Assembly: GCF_902686445.1 (NCBI RefSeq)
Contig: NC_062219.1
Span: forward strand, 143,636,057 to 143,700,056
Reading direction: 5' to 3'
Source of the DNA: Sciurus carolinensis
Taxonomy: Eukaryota; Chordata; Mammalia; Rodentia; Sciuridae
Length of the DNA stretch: 64,000 nt
The notes beneath the pieces were generated by a model that saw only the letters and a list, made by a program, of their open reading frames with translations, was not told the origin of the DNA and made no database searches. Shown piece by piece: positions 47,071 through 60,460 of the stretch. Each line of letters opens with the position of its first letter. The first letter of the stretch is position 1. The translations under genes and the position numbers were made by a program.

Positions 47071-47379
47071 AATGAATGACTGTGGTAGGGATGTTTGTTC
47101 TTTAAGCTCCATGGGATTTAAGGGGAAAAACAATCATTCAAACAGTTGCTACTTGCTCAAGGAAATTTCAAGGGATCCACCCTAAGTCACAAATAAGACT
47201 TGCATAGAATCTGACAGCAAGGTTTCAACTGGACTGGGTCACAAAGAAAAGGATAGGAACATTAGTTCCACGCTTAGAGCACAACAGTACAGCTGAATCT
47301 AGTCATAGGGAACCATCAGTTATACCCCAACCAAGGGATATTCTAGCAAACAACTGGCCTGTTTTCTTAAAAAATGTCA

Positions 47380-47936
47380 ATTAAGTACAAAGAAAGGTGA
47401 GGAAACAGTTCCATATTAAGGAAGACTAAAGAGATGCAACAATGGGAGGCAACCCATGACTTCCAGTTCTCTTTTGCTATGAAAGGCTTTATGGAGACTA
47501 TGGTGAAACTGGAATAAGGTCTACAGATTAGACCTTAGAATATGATCACACCAAGGTTAATTTCTTGATTTGGGGAATTATGCTGGGGTTAGGTAAAAGA
47601 ATTCTTTCTTTATAGGAAATAGACCCTAAAGTGTTTAAGGATAAAGAGATATAACAAATCAACTTGCTCTTAAATACAGATAAAAGCAACATATAAATAT
47701 AAAGAATATGTACATATAGATAGATAGATATAGATATATACATACAAATATATATACATATGTAGACAATGCATGTACATAAAAACACAGAGAAAGACAA
47801 AATAAATGTGGTAAAATGCTAAGTTTGGGAAACATGAGTCAAAAGGGTATCTACTACTCTTGAAATTTTTCCTGTAAGTCTAAAAGAATGTCTAAATAAA
47901 AGATGAAAAACAATCCAAAAAAAAAAAAAAAAAAGA
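47380..47936 (+). mobile_element. Old L1M 3' end with poly-A tail
   Basis: GAATAAGGTCTACAGATTAG, then GGTTAATTTCTTGATTTGG, then TTTTTCCTGTAAGTCTAAAA are successive L1M UTR blocks, ending in a run of about 18 A at 47918-47935. An (ATAG/ATAC)n simple tract lies at 47700-47765. Confidence 0.75.
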
Positions 47937-48177
47937 GCAAGACTGTTCCCTCCCCATGTTCTGGCTTCCTGTTCTACCATGTGACCTCTCCTTCCTGCGT
48001 GAATTCTCACCAGGATGCCATCTGCCATGTGATGCAGCCAGGAGGCCCTCCCCAGAGCTGGTGCCATGCTGTTGGGACTTTCGGCTTCCCAAACTTAAGC
48101 TAAATAAACCTCTTTTCTTTATAAATTATCCACTCTTGAGTCTTTCATTATAGTAATGGAAAACAGGCTAATATGAG
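47937..48177 (+). mobile_element. MaLR LTR, 3' half
   Basis: ATGCCATCTGCCATGTGATG, then AGCTAAATAAACCTCTTTTC (polyadenylation region), ending near GGAAAACAGGCTAATATGAG. It starts directly at the poly-A of the L1, so the L1 probably inserted into or beside it. Confidence 0.75.
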
Positions 48178-49737
48178 GTGGTAGATACCTTGAAGGCTAA
48201 ATAATTTAACATTGCCATCTTACAAGTGAAAAGAAAAACTCAGAGGTGGAAAACACTGTGCCTAAGTTCAAAAAGCAACAGTTGCCTCCATCCTTAAATC
48301 TACCACTAACACAGTGACTGAGGAAGAATCTTAATTTGGATCCTCCCTAAATAAAGATCCTAATCGAAAAGCACAGGAACACAGGAGAAATGGCTGGACT
48401 GGAGGGGGAAGCACATGGGGATATCATCTTTTCTCAAACCCAGAACATTCCTCTGGCCCTTTTCAAAAGGAGTGAGTGACTGGTCCATATTTTGTCAATA
48501 TCTCGGAGTCTAAGAGAGATTTTTTTTTATACAAAGCAACCCAGGCAGTCTTCATTCCCCCAATTCTTTTTTCCCTTGGAAATGTAGAAAACATTCAGCT
48601 AGCATTTGTGCATGTCTTTCCCTGGTTTTGGAGTTTTTGAATCTCAGGTTTCAATTTCTCATTCTTAAAAAAAAAAATGGAGCCCCCCAGGAGCACATGG
48701 AGCCCCCTCATCCTCCTGGAAGAGCAGGCAGAGATGATAACACGCCCCACCACCCAGGAGCCAGTCGCCTGGGAGGGATCTCTCCACGCCCGTGACTAAC
48801 TCCAGCTTCCTGGGATGTGTTATAAATGTTCCCAGCGTTGCGCTGCAGCCCGGCGGGTGATTTTTGGCTGTGTCTCACCACATATGTTACCTTCATGGTA
48901 GCTGCTCCTAAAATGGGTTGTAACTCAAGGGAATCTCTTCACAGATTTGTGTCTGGCTTTAAAACAAGGAGCTCTCAAACATGTCAACTTGGGGAAGCAG
49001 ACAGTGTCTCTATTTCGAGGTGCACGGTCCCTTTGGGTTGGTGAAGCTGTCCTCGGGGAGAACTCTTCTCTGGTCTGGTTGGTGGCAGGTTGGAAACCAG
49101 CCTGCGCTCAGAAAGGAGCTTTGTTCAAGGTGCACAGTTCGGCTAGGTTCAGGCTGGATCCAGAGGGAGCTGGCAGCAGAAGGCGGGGCGGACCCGCACG
49201 CTTAATGTACACAGCGTGGAGCCTCAGTTGAATACTTCTGCTGGTTGCCATAGGAATGAGAAGACTTTTGATTTTAAATCACAGTTCCTCTGGAGCTATG
49301 TTTAAAATGTGATGTAGATTCTTGCTGTTTACCGCTACCAGCTTTTTAAATCAAGGGCTCTTTAAAAGAATGCTGTCCAGGTGTCTCCCCTGCCAGAGGA
49401 GGTTACACTAACCTGAAAAAATGCCCCTCCCGAGGCCCTAACAGCTAAAGAGCATGGATTTCTCCCAATTCCCTTGGATCCTGCAATCCCCCAACTAGAG
49501 AAATACAATGCCATTCTGTTATTTCTCCTTCCAGGAGGGACCTGTGAAATACACAAAGGAGCTGGGACACATGGTAACTCACTCAAGGCAACTGTCATTA
49601 TTGTGTTGTGAAAGCACATTTAAAAATCAAACAATTGGTGTGAAACCAATAGCTCTCAATGTGTTTTAAAGATTATTTGTTTAAAACCTGGTGCCACATT
49701 TTTTTTTTCATCAGTCAGCCTCTAATCCTTTTTATAA
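48178..49737. other. Single-copy sequence with a G+C-richer block (48.7-49.2 kb)
   Basis: No repeat family recognised. The block at 48.7-49.25 kb has scattered CpGs and a consensus CArG box, CCTAAAATGG, at 48907-48916. No good splice donor was found, so I do not call an exon here. Confidence 0.4.
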
Positions 49738-50425
49738 AATGCTAATTCGAGTGTAGAGAATCCTCAGAAAACTTGGAATGGACCCACCTTTTGACCCAGC
49801 TATCCCACTCCTCGGTTTATACCCACAGAACTTAATTAAAATCAGCATACTACAGTAACACAGCCACATCAATGTTTATAGCAGTTCAATTTACAATAGC
49901 TAGATTGTGGAACCAACCTAGATGCCCTTCAACAGATGAATGGATAGAGAAACTGTGATATATAGATATAGATATAGATATAGATATAGATCTATATATA
50001 TATACACATACATACATAATGGAATATTATTAAGTCATAAAGAAGAATAATATTGTGGCACTTGCAAATAAATGGATGGAACCAGAGAATATCATGCTAA
50101 GTGAAATAAGCCAATCCCAAAAAACCAAAGGCCAAATGTTTTCCCTGGTAAGTGGATGATGATATATAATGGGGATGGGGGGGTGGGGAGTGAGAGAAGA
50201 ATGGAGGAACTTTAGATTATGTAGAAGGAAATGAGAGGGAGGAGGTATGAAAAATGGTGGAATGAGACAAACATCATTACCCTTTTACATGTATGATTAC
50301 ACGAATGGTATGAATCTACATCCTGTACACCCATAGAAATGAAATGATGTACCCCATTTGTGTACAATGAATCAAAATGCAGTCTGTAAAAAATTAAAAA
50401 ATAAATAAATAATTTTAAAAAATAA
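49738..50425 (+). mobile_element. Sciurid L1 3' end
   Basis: GACCCACCTTTTGACCCAGC, AGATGCCCTTCAACAGATGA and AAGTGAAATAAGCCAATCCC, then the sciurid UTR with TGTGTACAATGAATCAAAAT and an A-rich tail to 50425. A simple tract replaces part of the normal sequence at 49958-50018. Confidence 0.88.
49958..50018 (+). repeat. (GATATA)n/(TA)n tract inside L1
   Basis: About six GATATA units, then TA and CATA units. Confidence 0.95.
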
Positions 50426-50754
50426 GAGACTAATTCAAAGTCTGGGCATGAGGATGCCAGCCTGCGAGTTTTAACATTAGACACAACATCAAGTGTAACA
50501 ATGTCTACTCCTTTATTTACCCATGACCAACGAGGTACCAGACTCTTCACCTAATTTGGAAAGCCATGGAGAATTCAAACACACTCAAGATTGAGCATGG
50601 TACCTAAGGCTTCCCACTAACCTGCCAAGATGTTGCCCCATGGTCCTGACTGCCTATGTATGCATCCGCTCCATTATAAATATGATCGCTTTCAATGTAT
50701 GCCTTAACACGAAAACACATGGAAGAATCTAAATTCAGCTAATTCGTAATCTCC

Positions 50755-50875
50755 CAAGGAAAGGAGTTGGTCCAGCAGATTGTTTGTATTCCCAGCAACA
50801 GGACAGTACCTGGCACTGTTAGTGACAAACATGTGTCAATCAAATTGTAACAAATGAACAAGGAGTGACTGAACA
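50755..50875 (+). mobile_element. L2 3' end
   Basis: TTTGTATTCCCAGCAACAGG followed by ACAGTACCTGGCACTGTTAG is the L2 terminal block. Confidence 0.5.
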
Positions 50876-51224
50876 TTCCTGTTGGAGAACATCTGTGGAA
50901 CCATCCCTGGGAGAACAGAAACATCAGATGTCCAGCCATTACTCAATGTGTAAAGTTCCTGCTCTGTTATGAGCATCGACACATCTTATGCCATTGAATT
51001 TGGCCCAGGATAAAGAAGGTGAACTTGTGAAAATTCTGCCAGTTTTTAACTCACTGTTGCCAACTTTTCTCGGGAAAGCAAGGTAGTAAAAAGAATGACA
51101 GATGTCCTTCAGGTGAGTATATTTTGGCATAAATCGTTGATGCTCCCGAAATTTGCACGGTCCTCCCGAATGAAGAATGGACTTTTAAGAGCTCTCTATG
51201 AGGGAAAATCACGACAAGAACTAA
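50876..51224. other. Unassigned sequence
   Basis: No recognised feature. Confidence 0.4.
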
Positions 51225-51320
51225 ATCTTCCTAGGTACATGCTACCAACCCAGCACCATACCAGATGCTTGGCTCATATTAACTCATTTAATATTTGCAT
51301 ATTCATACTTAACTACCACA
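51225..51320 (-). mobile_element. MIR fragment
   Basis: CCAGATGCTTGGCTCATATT followed by AACTCATTTAATATTTG is the 3' part of MIR in complement. Confidence 0.45.
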
Positions 51321-51547
51321 TGGGCTAGAGACACACACAGTGATCAAGGTACTATTTCCAAAGATGTACTATTTGGATATGGTTTGGGCGGATGGGACAG
51401 GGTGTCTTATTTCTACAACTCCTTGTGTATGTAGGCTGTCCAAAAAATATTTCTAAATAATACTAACCTCAATACTTTCAGTATTTTGGGTTCTGTTGTG
51501 GTCTACATGTATTATCTTGCTTGCCCTTGATTTTTTTAAAATATTTT

Positions 51548-51661
51548 TTTCGTAGTCAATGGATCTTTATTTATTTATTTATATGTGGTGCAGAGGATCA
51601 GACCCAGGAACTCACACATGCCAGGCAAGCACTCTACCACTGAGCCACATCTCCAGCCCCT
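51548..51661 (-). mobile_element. ID SINE
   Basis: A (TTTA)n tail in complement, GGCAAGCACTCTACCACTGA, and the end GCCACATCTCCAGCCCC. Confidence 0.95.
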
Positions 51662-51664
51662 TGC

Positions 51665-51795
51665 CCCTGATTTTAATTGGATATCACAGAGATGGAAACA
51701 AAGACAGGGGTTAACCAGCTCAGCGAATTGGCACCAGAATCTAGATTTCCATGCCAATATTTCTAACTACTTCACCGCACTGTCTCCCGAATGAC
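51665..51795 (-). mobile_element. MIR fragment
   Basis: GAGATGGAAACAAAGACAGG, then GGCACCAGAATCTAGATTTC, then TAACTACTTCACCGCACTGT form the MIR complement. Confidence 0.5.
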
Positions 51796-52666
51796 TTAGT
51801 GACCTTTCTTTAGTGCTAATTGCCCAGCAATGAGTATTTGGTGGCTAAGTGACAGATTCTTGGTTTTCTGTTTTCATGTACTAATCAGGTTTATGAGAAA
51901 TTAGAAAGTGGTGAATAGAAATAAGGTCCCCTTTATTTCAGAAGCAAATCCCTCTGCCATCATCTGCTCTGAGCATCTTGAGCTGGGTCTTCTGTTACCT
52001 CTGATCCACTGGGCGTGAAGAGTTATAATTTGGAAACCTGATATTTGTGATGTGATCTGAGTCTCTCCAGTGCCTTAAGGTGACGCATCCTAAAGGTTTT
52101 TAGCTCTGAAAAAAACAAAGCAGGAACTGTGTCATGAATAATAAAAATAATATTTGTCACACAAACATGCATCGATTATCCTTGCACATATACATAGGAA
52201 AATGTTAAGCATTGATATTTAAGTATAAGGAACTTGCAGTTGAGTCTGACAGTGTATTTAGAACCTGAAAAGATTGAAACAGCCTGCAGATTCCCTTGGA
52301 CATGCTATTTTGATAGAACTCACACTCCTTCTCCTGTGAGTTCTCATTGCTATGTTCAGTCTTATTTTCCTAATGTACTTTGGAAGCTCAGGGGTCCTCT
52401 GATTGGTGTAGTATGCATTAGACTTGTGGCCCCTAGATATCACAATTCTTTCTTTCTTCAATATGTCTTTGGATATCTTCAGGTTGCTATCTGGACTTTT
52501 AGGACTAGGGAAATGCTATTGAACTTGTAGATAATTTTTAGCCCCCTCCAGGAGAGTTGAAAATAAATGACACAAACACACATGCAAAGAATTGGGGACA
52601 ACATTATTTCCTTGCCAGAGAGAGTGAAGTCAAATATCATCATCTGCCATAAAGCCAGAGTGAAGA
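51796..52666. other. Unassigned sequence
   Basis: Open frames at 52234-52530 show no domain. Confidence 0.4.
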
Positions 52667-52838
52667 GCACTGGACCACTGAGTCACATCCCCAGCCCTAT
52701 TTTGTATTTTATTTAGAGACAGGGTCTCACTGAGTTGCTTAGCGCCTTGCTTTTGCTGAGGCTGGCTTTGACTTGTGATCCTCCTGCCTCAGCCTCCTGA
52801 ACTGCTGGGCTTACAGATGTGCACCCCCCCTCAGCTTT
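52667..52838 (-). mobile_element. B1-ID chimeric SINE
   Basis: ID complement CCACTGAGTCACATCCCCAG, then the B1 complement CTCCTGCCTCAGCCTCCTGA. Confidence 0.94.
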
Positions 52839-53399
52839 TAATGCTTTTTTCTTTGAGCAGAATATGACATCATATACATAGGTAGGCCCCCAAAACATGA
52901 CAACAGGCTTATGTGGAACAGAACTAAGCTCCTCCTCCCTATGAAACTTTTTTCCTTACCTTTTCAGCCTTCTTTATCTTTCCAACTATTATCAAAACTT
53001 TCTTAAAGAAAAGAGACTGAAAATTCATTACAAGTGAAAATAACTGCAGATGGCTGACAGTATCTTCTCACAGGGAGAATTTAGTATGAACAAAGTCTGA
53101 GATAAAACCTTTGCAGTACCCCTACTATTTGCTGACAAGTTTTAAGGAGCAAGGGAAGGATATATTTCCAATGAATGAGAGGTTGGTAGATAAAAGAAGG
53201 TCTTGCCAAACAGAGGAACCATTTCCCTGAAACAAATCTATTTTGGGGCCAACTATTCATAAAAAATAAATTAATATTGCTTTCTATACAGAAACCATGG
53301 GTTCAACACCCATAGACTCACCCATATTGGATCAAAATATTTAGTCAAAGAAAACTGCAGCTGTACTGAACATGGACAGACTTTCTCCTTGTCAGTATT
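52839..53399. other. Unassigned sequence
   Basis: No recognised feature. Confidence 0.4.
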
Positions 53400-53605
53400 C
53401 CCTGAACAACAGAGTATAGCATTTACATTGTATTAGGTATTACAAGTAATCTAGAAATGATTTAAGGGATACAGGAGGAGGATTGTATAGGTTCTATGCC
53501 AATACTATGCCATAGTACATAAGGAGCTTGGGCATCCAGGATTTTGGTATCCATGGGGGTTCCTGGAACAATCCCCACAGAGACTCAGGGAGCAACTGTG
53601 CTGGC
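53400..53605. mobile_element. MER2 fragment, opposite orientation to the 23-kb copy
   Basis: TGTATTAGGTATTACAAGTA, then TTTTGGTATCCATGGGGGTT and CCTGGAACAATCCCCACAGA are the MER2 blocks in the reverse order and strand relative to 23135-23467. Confidence 0.78.
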
Positions 53606-54929
53606 ACGTCACCCAAGGTCATCAACATAGGTACCCACAAGAGATCCAAGGTGACATTACCCTTTAAGAGAGCTTCGGATATTTTACACTTGGTTGGGTT
53701 TATTAGGAAAAAGAGAAACTTCCCCAAGATTCCAGGCAGGTTGAAGGCAGAATATCACATGATCTAACACAAATATAAAATGTAGTCCGGAATATAAAAA
53801 GGCAATCAAACAAGAAAAAATTCATTGTAAAATTGTAAATTACAAGAACCTTAAGCAAACAGATTAAGCCCAGACTGATTCCATTGGAAGTTAATCAGAT
53901 GGTATAAAAAGAGCAAGTTATCTAATTTCAAATCATCTCATCTTCTCTCTCAGAATGCTTGAATCTGTGCCATTCCATAGAATAAAAAAATATGCCCCAA
54001 AGATAAATTAATACAAGTTGATAGCTTTATATGTCTCTAGATCCCTCCATGAAATATGCTTCTATGTTTAATTTATTCAGTACTTCTTCCTCCCATCTAT
54101 AGAACACTCGCGCACATGTCCTCTTCACACCAACCAGAAACAGAAAAGTCTACACTACTAGATTCCAGATTCTACCCTACAGTTCTGGTGCCATCAGTGT
54201 AAAAGACATGAATCTACTTTAGAATTTTCAAAAACAATGTTTAATTTCTGGGACACAGAGATGTTAATGCCATCTCTTCTGTTAACTTTCACAGAGCTGA
54301 CGTCTCAAGTGTGTTGAGGTGAATTGTTCATTGCTATGTAAACATCAGTCTGAATATTTGGACAAACTTGCCACCTTCTCTGATATTATCATATCTGCTT
54401 TGGAACAGATTCAAGTTACAAAACAGCTGAGCTATTTTGACATTGCCTTTTGAACATTACTTTCTTTCCCTACCTTCAAAAATAATGTCCTCACATATAT
54501 ATTCCTAGATGGAATCTATAGCTTTGTTCTGCAGAAAATGAAATCATTTTTTGAAAATCCATTTCAGATGCTAGTTACATAACATTAAAGATCTAGTAAT
54601 TAAGTACTTGGTAAAATGAAGCCCCTTTTTGCAAGAGAATTACCATCCCCTTCCCAAATACATGTCTTTTCTTAAGATGAAATTTTTTCCCTGTGAATTT
54701 TCTTAAATTGTGGCCTTTTTATATGACTTGTTCACTTTGTAAGGTTTTCCAAATTTTCCTCTCTTGGTCAACTCTCCAGAAATGCCTGGCTTCCAAACCC
54801 AGTCCCAACTCTGGAAATCAACTCTGTTTTTCAAATGTCCTATTTAGTGTTCCCTTCTTCAATCACACATGCATTTCAGCTCACCTAAGTGTTTGGTGTT
54901 TGTCACCAGCAGTAGACTTGTGCATATTC
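53606..54929. other. Unassigned, repeat-poor sequence
   Basis: No recognised feature. Confidence 0.4.
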
Positions 54930-54972
54930 CCTCTCTCCCTCTCTCCCTCTCTCTCTCTCTCTTTCTCTCCCT
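54930..54972 (+). repeat. (CTCTCTCC)n/(TC)n tract
   Basis: A pyrimidine-only tract of about 43 bp. Confidence 0.93.
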
Positions 54973-56069
54973 TACCTATGAGTCATTACAATTTCCGTGG
55001 AATCACAATAGAGAGTTCAGAACCTGTCGCCCACACCTGACTGTAAGCGAAAGGATCTAGAAGACAGCTTTCTCCTCTTGTAAATGTCAAGTGTTCAGCA
55101 TGTCTCCATTGCGGGCTGAATAGAAATTTAACCTTAGAGAGTGAGTCCTTGGGGCTGAGCAAAGCTCTGAAAGTCCAAGCTGACTTCCCTACAGAGGCTT
55201 ACGCTGGGTGCTTTCGCCTTCTCCCAACAGGTTCAACTATCTGCAGTACCAGTGGGGACTGATTCGTTCTGGTTGGGTGGGAGAGCCCACAACAGACTGT
55301 TTCCTTGTTTGTGTCCAGGGCAGTTGGCAGAAGTGCATACACAGGGGAGGGGAGGCCCACGATCTTCCCTCCAGGTCTCCTCAGATGTTGCTTCTCCCTT
55401 CTCAACAACCCAATACGCTGCATACCACACCACACTGATAAACAATTCTGGTTCGTCTGCAAAAGAGGCAAGAGGGTTGTGCAAAGTCCACAATAGGTCT
55501 TACGTAGCTGTCAATCTGCTTTTCACAAACAGAGCTCAAAGACTTGCACCTCCATGTCCTTACTGAGGTTTGGGAGGGAGGATCTCAGCTCAGAATAACC
55601 TCAGGGACCTAACCAAAATTCTCCTTTTGTTCTTGGGATTATTTTGTTGCATTCACATAGAGAGGAATGTCTTGAGGTGGTGTTGAGATCTGACCAGACT
55701 GTCAGAAGCAGGAAGAGGAAGAAAACCCAAGGAAGAGGGAGGGAGCAAAACCAAACGTGCCCTCTGTATTTCTCTCCAGAAAACAGCTCACATTTATAAT
55801 TACCCACCTTGTTTTGCAGCTCAGAATAAAAGTGGTGTTGCACCAAACCCTACCGGAGCAGCCTTCATGATTAGAAAGTGCTCCGCACCTTGGAGAGCTG
55901 TGGAGACATGAGAATAATTTTAAATGCAAATTAAATTGAGGGGGTTGCAGAGAAGAATATATAAAAGACAGTAAAACAAAACCTTTCAATTTTCTTAAAT
56001 TAGCAGTTTAATGTGCTCTTTAGAGCAGCCCCACTCAGATCTCTTCTTAGGGGTTGCATTTCATCACAA
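54973..56069. other. Single-copy sequence upstream of the putative PHACTR1 exon
   Basis: No repeat recognised over 1.1 kb. Overlapping frames at 55199-55566 on both strands have no domain. Confidence 0.45.
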
Positions 56070-56076
56070 TATAAAA
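56070..56076 (+). promoter_or_regulatory. TATA-like box upstream of the putative PHACTR1 exon
   Basis: The sequence TATAAAA sits about 30 bases before the proposed start of the exon that ends with a strong donor at 56230. A+T-rich sequence gives such motifs often by chance. Position relative to the donor-bearing island is the only support. Confidence 0.35.
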
Positions 56077-56099
56077 TGGGCAAATCCGTCACTTTCCTC

Positions 56100-56230
56100 C
56101 ACTCAGGGCTCTTGACTCAAGATTGAAGGGAAAATTAGGAGCTGCTCATTTGGGCTTGCGGGCTCGGCGGCGCTGCCCAGCTTCATTTTCTGTTCTCCGG
56201 CGTCCTGTTGAAAGGGGTCAACAAGTGCAG
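56100..56230 (+). other. PHACTR1: Putative PHACTR1 5' non-coding (alternative first) exon
   Basis: A short island that is richer in G+C than its surroundings and contains several CpGs (56155-56215) ends in AAGTGCAG|GTGAGTATC, a near-perfect splice donor at 56230/56231. Joined to the exon at 57971, the sequence has no ATG before the PHACTR1 start. It also has a TGA in frame with that start at about 56209-56211, as expected of a 5' leader. A TATA-like box at 56070-56076 would place transcription start near 56100. PHACTR1 is known to have several alternative promoters. Assignment of this segment to one of them is inference, and the 5' end is approximate. Confidence 0.55.
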
Positions 56231-58215
<1,985 letters not shown>

Positions 58216-60395
58216 TGAGGTTCAGTGTTGGGCATTTCTAAGTTAACAACCTGTACCAAGCTGCTGCTGGAACCGGAGCAGGTATAGAGTAGAATAAACA
58301 AATCCACACCTGTTGAATGTGGCAAAAACAACATATCTGACTTCTGGTACAAATGCCCCTCTGAAAGTTGTGCTGGAAAATGATTTTCCCTTCTCCTGGG
58401 GTCAAAGCCTATGTTGGAAAGGAATCAGGGATGCTTTTACCCTCTCTGAAAATTTCAAATTTGCAGCCACTGCAGTTGATGAGATTTAGGGCACCTTGAC
58501 AGAGCTCAGTGCAGTCAGCTGGGCTAGGGGCTCTTAAGATCAGCACAGCTTCTAAGCTGCCTTAGCTATTTTAGATGATTTTAGTTAGTGCCTTGGAGAA
58601 TTAACAGTGCACATTCAAGGAGCCGTCAGCAACACCCCTGTGGGAAGTGTGGCTGATGTGCACGTTCTCATTCCCTATTTCAAGGTGATCAATTAGGCTC
58701 CGTTTGTTTGCTCTTCTGTTCTAAGATGCATTTAGAATGTTCTACCACCAGGTTAGAGTAACCAAACAAGCTAGAGTGTTTTATAGAATCAAGTGATAGG
58801 AGATTTTTTAAAAAGCATAGTTTTTATTTCCCTTGGAATATTTTAAGTGCTCAATCAAAGCAGCCTGGTGATGATAGGCATGTCCCAAATGGTACAGGTG
58901 ATAAATTGAGAAGGAAGAAAATGGACCTATATTTGACTTCTTGGAAGTCACAAAGAGAGCTGAACTGAGCAGAAAATACCCTTTTTATAATCCTGGCATC
59001 TTTCACTGTTACATGAAGGGGACTTTGTACCAGGCACTGATAATATGCTGTGCTGGCTTTCCTAAGTGGTCTTGTGGATTGTTTTTAACTCGTTCTCAAG
59101 CCAAATGCTTATGGAGACCTTGAGGGTATGCAAACCTCCTTCTTGCCTGCCTCCATTTCTCCAGGGCGTGGGTTAAACTTCTCGCAGTCAAGAGGGATTG
59201 GGAATGATTTGGTTGATTTGCTTGGGTCAGTGTGCTCATCAGCAGAGCTTAAATTAGCAAAAGTGATACAATATCTAATTTTCCTCCTTCCAAGTGGAAG
59301 GAACCAGCATCGCTACTCACTGCCTCTTAGACACAGAAGTGTAGCTGGAGAAGGAGAGGGACAGAGACTGAGAGGATCCACTGTGGCCTACAGTTATGAA
59401 GATGCTGGAAGGAGCTGCAGAGCAGGGGCTGGAAGGGATAGAAGATGAGGCGAGGGTCTCTCTGTCCCACAGTCTGAAGTGAATTTATACATGACTCCAT
59501 TCCATCTGAATGGGAGAATCACATTCTGTGATGGGGTCATATGCCTGAGGGGGCTCAATAGTTGGCACAGCAAGAAAGGGAACAGCAGTTAGTTACAGAG
59601 AATAAAGATGTCCACTTCCTCCTGAAGTGGAGATGGATTAAACCTTGCAGATGATGATGAGCTTCTGGATTTTATGGAAGGGAAGCGGGCAGGGTGTAGG
59701 AGGCTGACAGCAGATGGAGCTGGGGGCGGAGTGGTCAGATTGTCACCGTCAGTGACTGTGGCTTAGACTTAGACACCAGAGCTGGAATGACTGGAGAATG
59801 CATGGGAGGTGGTAGCATAAGCTACTGCTGCTCCCTGGGCTTTTATGTTCCTTTGAGGGTAATCAGGATGATGTTCCAAAGGAGGAATCCTGGATTTTCA
59901 GGAAGCGTGGGAACTGTCCAAATGTCATCTAGGCCAGTGTTTCAAAATCTCCAAAATTCCAGAATCAGAGGTCCAGGTGTTTTGGAGGTCTTGGAGGTTT
60001 CCCCTTAGTCAGGAGCACCAACACTGGTCACCACACCAGTCCATCAGTAGTCACCAAGTCAGTCCATCAGTCTAGGGATCCACATTTAAGAAGCAATCCA
60101 GCCCATCCAATTACTCTCCTGCCACCCCAGGACCGAAACACTGTCCTCAGCATTTAAGGCAGACCTCTGCAAAATGAAGACCAGAATAATGCCTAATCCA
60201 TACCGTTAAGAGCATTAATGAGGCAAGATTTGACAGTGTTTAAGGCAGTGTCTTCCATGTGAGGCATGGTACACATCCGCAAATCAATGGCATACACATC
60301 CCTGGCCAAAGTCCATCCTTCTCTGAGATTCCATGAGCAGCCACTGCCTTGAAACCAAGACATGGGATCTGACAGGAGTTTCACCCCTGATTTCT

Positions 60396-60397
<2 letters not shown>

Positions 60398-60459
<62 letters not shown>

Positions 60460-60460
60460 C
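60398..60460 (+). repeat. (AC)n followed by poly-A
   Basis: About 20 CA units and then a run of about 20 A, in the PHACTR1 intron. Confidence 0.97.

Noticed and set aside
48700..49260. PHACTR1 upstream exon or CpG-island promoter
   Set aside because: CpG density is modest and no good splice donor was found, so it is kept only as a possible regulatory block.
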